This document shows, piece by piece, positions 5,574-8,063 of a DNA stretch of 8,063 nucleotides. How positions within the stretch are numbered: position 1 is the first letter of the stretch; every line of letters starts with the position of its first letter. The stretch covers positions 13,677-21,739 of the forward strand of contig DEPX01000013.1 in the NCBI GenBank assembly GCA_002358975.1, read 5' to 3'. Origin of the DNA: Micrococcaceae bacterium UBA3381 (GTDB lineage: Bacteria; Actinomycetota; Actinomycetes; Actinomycetales; Micrococcaceae). Made by a program: the position numbers and the translations under genes. A model generated the notes under the pieces. It searched no databases. It worked only from the letters and a program-made list of their open reading frames with translations, and had not been told where the DNA came from.

Positions 5574-7222
5574 AACCGATCACCTGCCGTGACAGCTTTG
5601 GCACTGGCTTTATCAAAGGCTGCAAGTTCCTCGTCGGCCATCCACTGGTTTCTATCCGTCATCCGGCGGGCGTGGGCGGCGATTTGTGCTTCATCAAAGA
5701 AGAGTTTAATCAGTTCACCGGGTTCGTGGTTACTGATATCAACGCGGACCGGTCCGGGTGGGGTGAGGAACCTGGCTGATACCGTGCCAGACAATTTATC
5801 GGATAGCGACTGGTACACCGCGGATTGCTGAATCCGTTCGTGCGGGATCATAGCAAGGACGCGACGCAGTCGTGCATACCTGATCAACAATAAGGTGGGG
5901 GTCGTGGTGTAACCGTGGCGGCCCCCTGCCACCGGTTGCCACAGCCGAGCCCTGCCCGGAACGCTGGTAAAACCATCAGTATCGGAAGTATATTTCAGTG
6001 CATCGTAGATGAGATCGTTGCCGTATTCCACACCCGGGTCAGGTGCTAGTACCGACATCATGATGATGACGTCCTCGAATTTTCCGACCGGTAGCACCGT
6101 AGTCGAAGAGTCTTGTAATCCATACCCGGCCACAGTGACCTGGATACGGTACCAACCAAAGATCCGGTATACCACCGATTGGGAAATCTGAATGGCCTGG
6201 ATGCGTCCGGGTGGGATGGTGTTCGACGTCGTCGATAACATACCCGAGCTGATCCGGACTCCGGAATCCGAGGTTCTGGCGGTAAAATTAAAATTCGTAT
6301 TGACTAAGGCGAATGCGGTGACACATGCAACGAAAACGGTGATCGCTACAAAGATGATGACCAGCAATATGACAAACGGCACACCGGAGGTTTCCGGATC
6401 CGACTGGAGGCCTAACCACACGAAGAAACCACCAAATATTGCCGCGAATAAACCGGTGCCCAACCCGCCGTATAGCCCGGAGACAAACGCTGATCCCAGC
6501 ACCCGGGAAAATGGGATGGTCAACAAGTCTCGCGGCGGTGTTTTTGGCGATGCCGTTGGCTGTTGTGGGGCCGCAGTCTCGGTGACGGGGGTGGGCACCT
6601 CGGCTGGCACACCGTGACGGTTATGTTGCACATACTGCTGCAAATAATCCGCGTACGGGTATTGCGGTGCCGGATAATGCTGTGCCGCAGTTTGTTGGGG
6701 GCTTACTCGATCAAAGGTCGGATCGTCTTGGGCGCCCGAAGCCAAATATAAGATTTCACGGCGTAACTGCTCGGCGTCGATTTCTTTCAAGTACTCGAGA
6801 GTCAGCGTGGTTTCTGAACCGTCAGCAGCATGCAGCGATAACTTCGACAGCCCAAATATTCGGGCAAAAAAGGGTCGATCAATGTCTACCGCTTGCAACC
6901 GGTCCAGGCGCATATACCGTCGTCGCCGAAAAATGACCCCGGCGTGCAATTCCACGGCATCGGAGGTAATGCGGAACTGATAGAACCGCCACGAAATAGC
7001 ATATATGCCGACGGCGACCAGCAGAATCACAATGACGATGACGAGCAGCAGTAACAGCGATTGACCAACCGATAGAGAAAATGCGGCCACAATATTCTGC
7101 AGGGTTTGCACCGATAAACTGGTGATCAGGTACACGAAGATCAGCAGCGCCGACCATGAACGGATAACCGGTGAGATCGGGTGCACCCGGCGCCACGGAA
7201 TATGTACGGTGGTATCGCTCAT
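5570..7222 (-). CDS. Large multi-domain bacterial PH-domain (YdbT-like) membrane protein
   Basis: 550 residues with three bPH_2-type units. Unit 1: hydrophobic helices at about 22-46 and 53-76, then a PH domain at about 80-160 with the YMRLDRLQAVDI motif (103-114) and FGLSKLSLHAA. A linker rich in Pro, Gln, Tyr and Thr follows (about 165-230). Unit 2: helices at about 244-271 and 281-307, then a PH domain at about 310-392 with IPPGRIQAIQI (336-346) and FGWYRIQVTVAGYG. Unit 3: a PH-like segment at about 435-510 with TLLLIRYARLRRVLAMIPHERIQQ split around 443-466 and no clear membrane pair before it. The charged C-terminal tail is Ala- and Asp-rich. The ATG overlaps the previous gene's TGA (ATGA) and its own TGA overlaps the next gene's GTG, so all three PH genes are coupled. 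In Bacillus the YdbS/YdbT pair belongs to an envelope-stress regulon. A similar envelope role here is inference. Confidence 0.9.
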   Translation of the reverse strand: MSDTTVHIPWRRVHPISPVIRSWSALLIFVYLITSLSVQTLQNIVAAFSLSVGQSLLLLLVIVIVILLVAVGIYAISWRFYQFRITSDAVELHAGVIFRRRRYMRLDRLQAVDIDRPFFARIFGLSKLSLHAADGSETTLTLEYLKEIDAEQLRREILYLASGAQDDPTFDRVSPQQTAAQHYPAPQYPYADYLQQYVQHNRHGVPAEVPTPVTETAAPQQPTASPKTPPRDLLTIPFSRVLGSAFVSGLYGGLGTGLFAAIFGGFFVWLGLQSDPETSGVPFVILLVIIFVAITVFVACVTAFALVNTNFNFTARTSDSGVRISSGMLSTTSNTIPPGRIQAIQISQSVVYRIFGWYRIQVTVAGYGLQDSSTTVLPVGKFEDVIIMMSVLAPDPGVEYGNDLIYDALKYTSDTDGFTSVPGRARLWQPVAGGRHGYTTTPTLLLIRYARLRRVLAMIPHERIQQSAVYQSLSDKLSGTVSARFLTPPGPVRVDISNHEPGELIKLFFDEAQIAAHARRMTDRNQWMADEELAAFDKASAKAVTAGDRL

Positions 7223-7734
7223 GATGCCACCAATTCTGCCAGGCTTGCGTAACCACGGTGGGTCAGATCATCGCGCAGGCGTTCAGCTTCGGCCATGGGT
7301 AGCCCCTCAAAGGTTGAAGCGGTGCCACCCCCGGCTGTAGTGATCACAATAACGGTGACGCCGAAAATACGCTGCAGTGGGCCTTGTTGGATGTCAACAT
7401 ACTGAATCCGACCATAGGGTACCGCCACCTGGTGACGAAATAGAATACCCCGCCGTAACACTAGATCACTGTCACGTTCTAAATATCCCAGAGCTCGAAC
7501 TCGGCGGGGAATGATACAGGCCATGATAATCCCCCACACCAGGATGCCGATCGGCACTACAAAGACCAAGTAGGCGATGCCGTGACTGAAAAACTCCGGA
7601 ACCGTCAACCGCAGGATCACCAGGGGGATAAATGTGAAGAGAAAAAAGCAGGCAAACCCGATAGCGTTGGTAATTTGGCGCAGTGGTATCAGCCGAGGCG
7701 AGACCCTCCGATAGGCAAGCTGTTCGTGATACAT
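7219..7734 (-). CDS. Small bacterial PH-domain (bPH_2, YdbS-like) membrane protein, first copy
   Basis: 171 residues from the ATG at 7732-7734. The N-terminal stretch (MYHEQLAYRRVSPRLIPLRQ) resembles the amphipathic start of its paralogue. Two hydrophobic helices follow (about 22-43 and 52-74), then a bPH_2 domain (about 78-165) with LRRGILFRHQVAVPYGRIQ, YVDIQQGPLQRIFGV, VIVITTAGGG and the tail LRDDLTHRGYASLAEL. An upstream in-frame ATG at 7929 would add 65 residues, but that extension lies inside the DUF3180 coding sequence and has no membrane or PH-like character, so the shorter start is chosen. The start is ten bases after the DUF3180 stop; the ribosome binding site is weak (GGCGG), suggesting coupling to that gene. 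Its stop overlaps the 550-aa gene by ATGA. The shared tail and domain order make it a duplicate of the 165-aa protein. Confidence 0.87.
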   Translation of the reverse strand: MYHEQLAYRRVSPRLIPLRQITNAIGFACFFLFTFIPLVILRLTVPEFFSHGIAYLVFVVPIGILVWGIIMACIIPRRVRALGYLERDSDLVLRRGILFRHQVAVPYGRIQYVDIQQGPLQRIFGVTVIVITTAGGGTASTFEGLPMAEAERLRDDLTHRGYASLAELVAS

Positions 7735-7744
7735 AACCGCCGTC

Positions 7745-8063
7745 TTATCTGTTGGCTGCAGGTCTGTTGGCTTCGGCAGTACTGTGCCCTGACGACCACT
7801 GGCTGGTATCGGATTGCCGTGTGGTCGGCTGGGCACCCGGTGTACTGGATGGGCTGTGCTGATTGGCGCCGTTCGCGTCGGAATCTTCCGGTGGAATTCG
7901 GCACCAGTGTTCCACAAGAAAACCAACAACTACCAATAGCAACGCCGTAATGACCTGAACGGTAGCCTCGGTGACCACTTTTGAACCGAAACCAGTTTGG
8001 GGCACTCGGTGCAATAAAATTCCTAGATGCCATCCCCCGATAGCTGCGGCCGGATAGGGTCCA
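7745..8063 (-). CDS. DUF3180 family membrane protein, 3' part only
   Basis: The frame is open from the window edge to TAA at 7745-7747, so the gene starts beyond the window; about 105 codons are visible. It begins GPYPAAAIGGWHLGILLHRVP, broken by family as a hydrophobic helix then a loop. A clear hydrophobic helix follows (VQVITALLLVVVGFLVEHW, about 35-53 of the visible part), then CRIPPED, the typical end of DUF3180 proteins after their last helix. The remaining 40 or so residues are a polar, disordered-looking tail rich in Ser, Thr, Gln, Asn and Pro. DUF3180 genes usually sit just after folK in actinobacteria, so folate genes are expected outside the window (inference). The PH gene follows after ten bases. 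A TTG at 8012-8014 is not needed as a start, because the family match continues upstream of it. Confidence 0.8.
   Translation of the reverse strand, partial: GPYPAAAIGGWHLGILLHRVPQTGFGSKVVTEATVQVITALLLVVVGFLVEHWCRIPPEDSDANGANQHSPSSTPGAQPTTRQSDTSQWSSGHSTAEANRPAANR

Noticed and set aside
6192..6617. 141-codon plus-strand open frame
   Set aside because: It lies antisense to the middle of the large PH protein, whose membrane helices and PH motifs run through the same bases; its composition is shadow-like.
7735..7929. In-frame upstream ATG extending the first small PH protein by 65 residues
   Set aside because: The extension lies wholly inside the DUF3180 coding frame, looks like shadow translation, and lacks any domain character. 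The ATG at 7734 gives the length of the paralogue.
7582..8033. Other open frames on both strands over the DUF3180 / first PH gene junction
   Set aside because: They are alternative-frame shadows; the DUF3180 CRIPPED motif and the PH membrane helices account for these bases.

Overview
The window looks like chromosomal core DNA from a moderate-GC actinobacterium (about 55% GC by eye). It is most likely from the Micrococcales. The grounds are the gene order DUF3180 protein, bacterial PH-domain membrane proteins, DUF2520 Rossmann protein, panC, and the frequent GTG starts and short start/stop overlaps. The genus is not determinable from the sequence; a Yaniella/Enteractinococcus-like relative is only a guess. 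Every supported gene lies on the minus strand, so transcription runs from high to low coordinates.

Layout in the direction of transcription: (1) 8063-7745 is the 3' part of a DUF3180 membrane protein gene whose start lies outside the window. (2) 7734-5076 is a tightly coupled trio of bacterial PH-domain (bPH_2, YdbS/YdbT-type) membrane proteins, small-large-small (171, 550 and 165 aa), joined by 4-base ATGA and GTGA overlaps. The two small ones are paralogues. (3) 5054-4146 is a DUF2520 Rossmann-fold, putatively NAD(P)-dependent protein. (4) 4097-3183 is panC, pantothenate synthetase. Its forced GTG start has no ribosome binding site but has a -10-like TAGACT seven bases upstream, the arrangement expected of a leaderless transcript. 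(5) 3142-1124 is a cytoplasmic M13 (neprilysin/Zmp1-like) zinc metallopeptidase. (6) 1038-54, behind its own likely promoter, is a two-gene unit: an unrecognised single-pass protein with a beta-rich external domain, then a YetF-like DUF421 membrane protein.

Two themes emerge. One is pantothenate/CoA supply: panC, with the DUF2520 protein as a speculative partner in the ketopantoate step. The other is the cell envelope: the PH trio, DUF3180, the DUF421 pair. The window has no insertion sequence, phage gene, CRISPR array, RNA gene or sign of recent transfer. No gap between genes exceeds about 90 bases. I found no convincing new defence or mobile system. The items most worth a second look are the duplicated PH cassette, the leaderless panC start, the polyproline insertion in PanC and the DUF421 partner protein.
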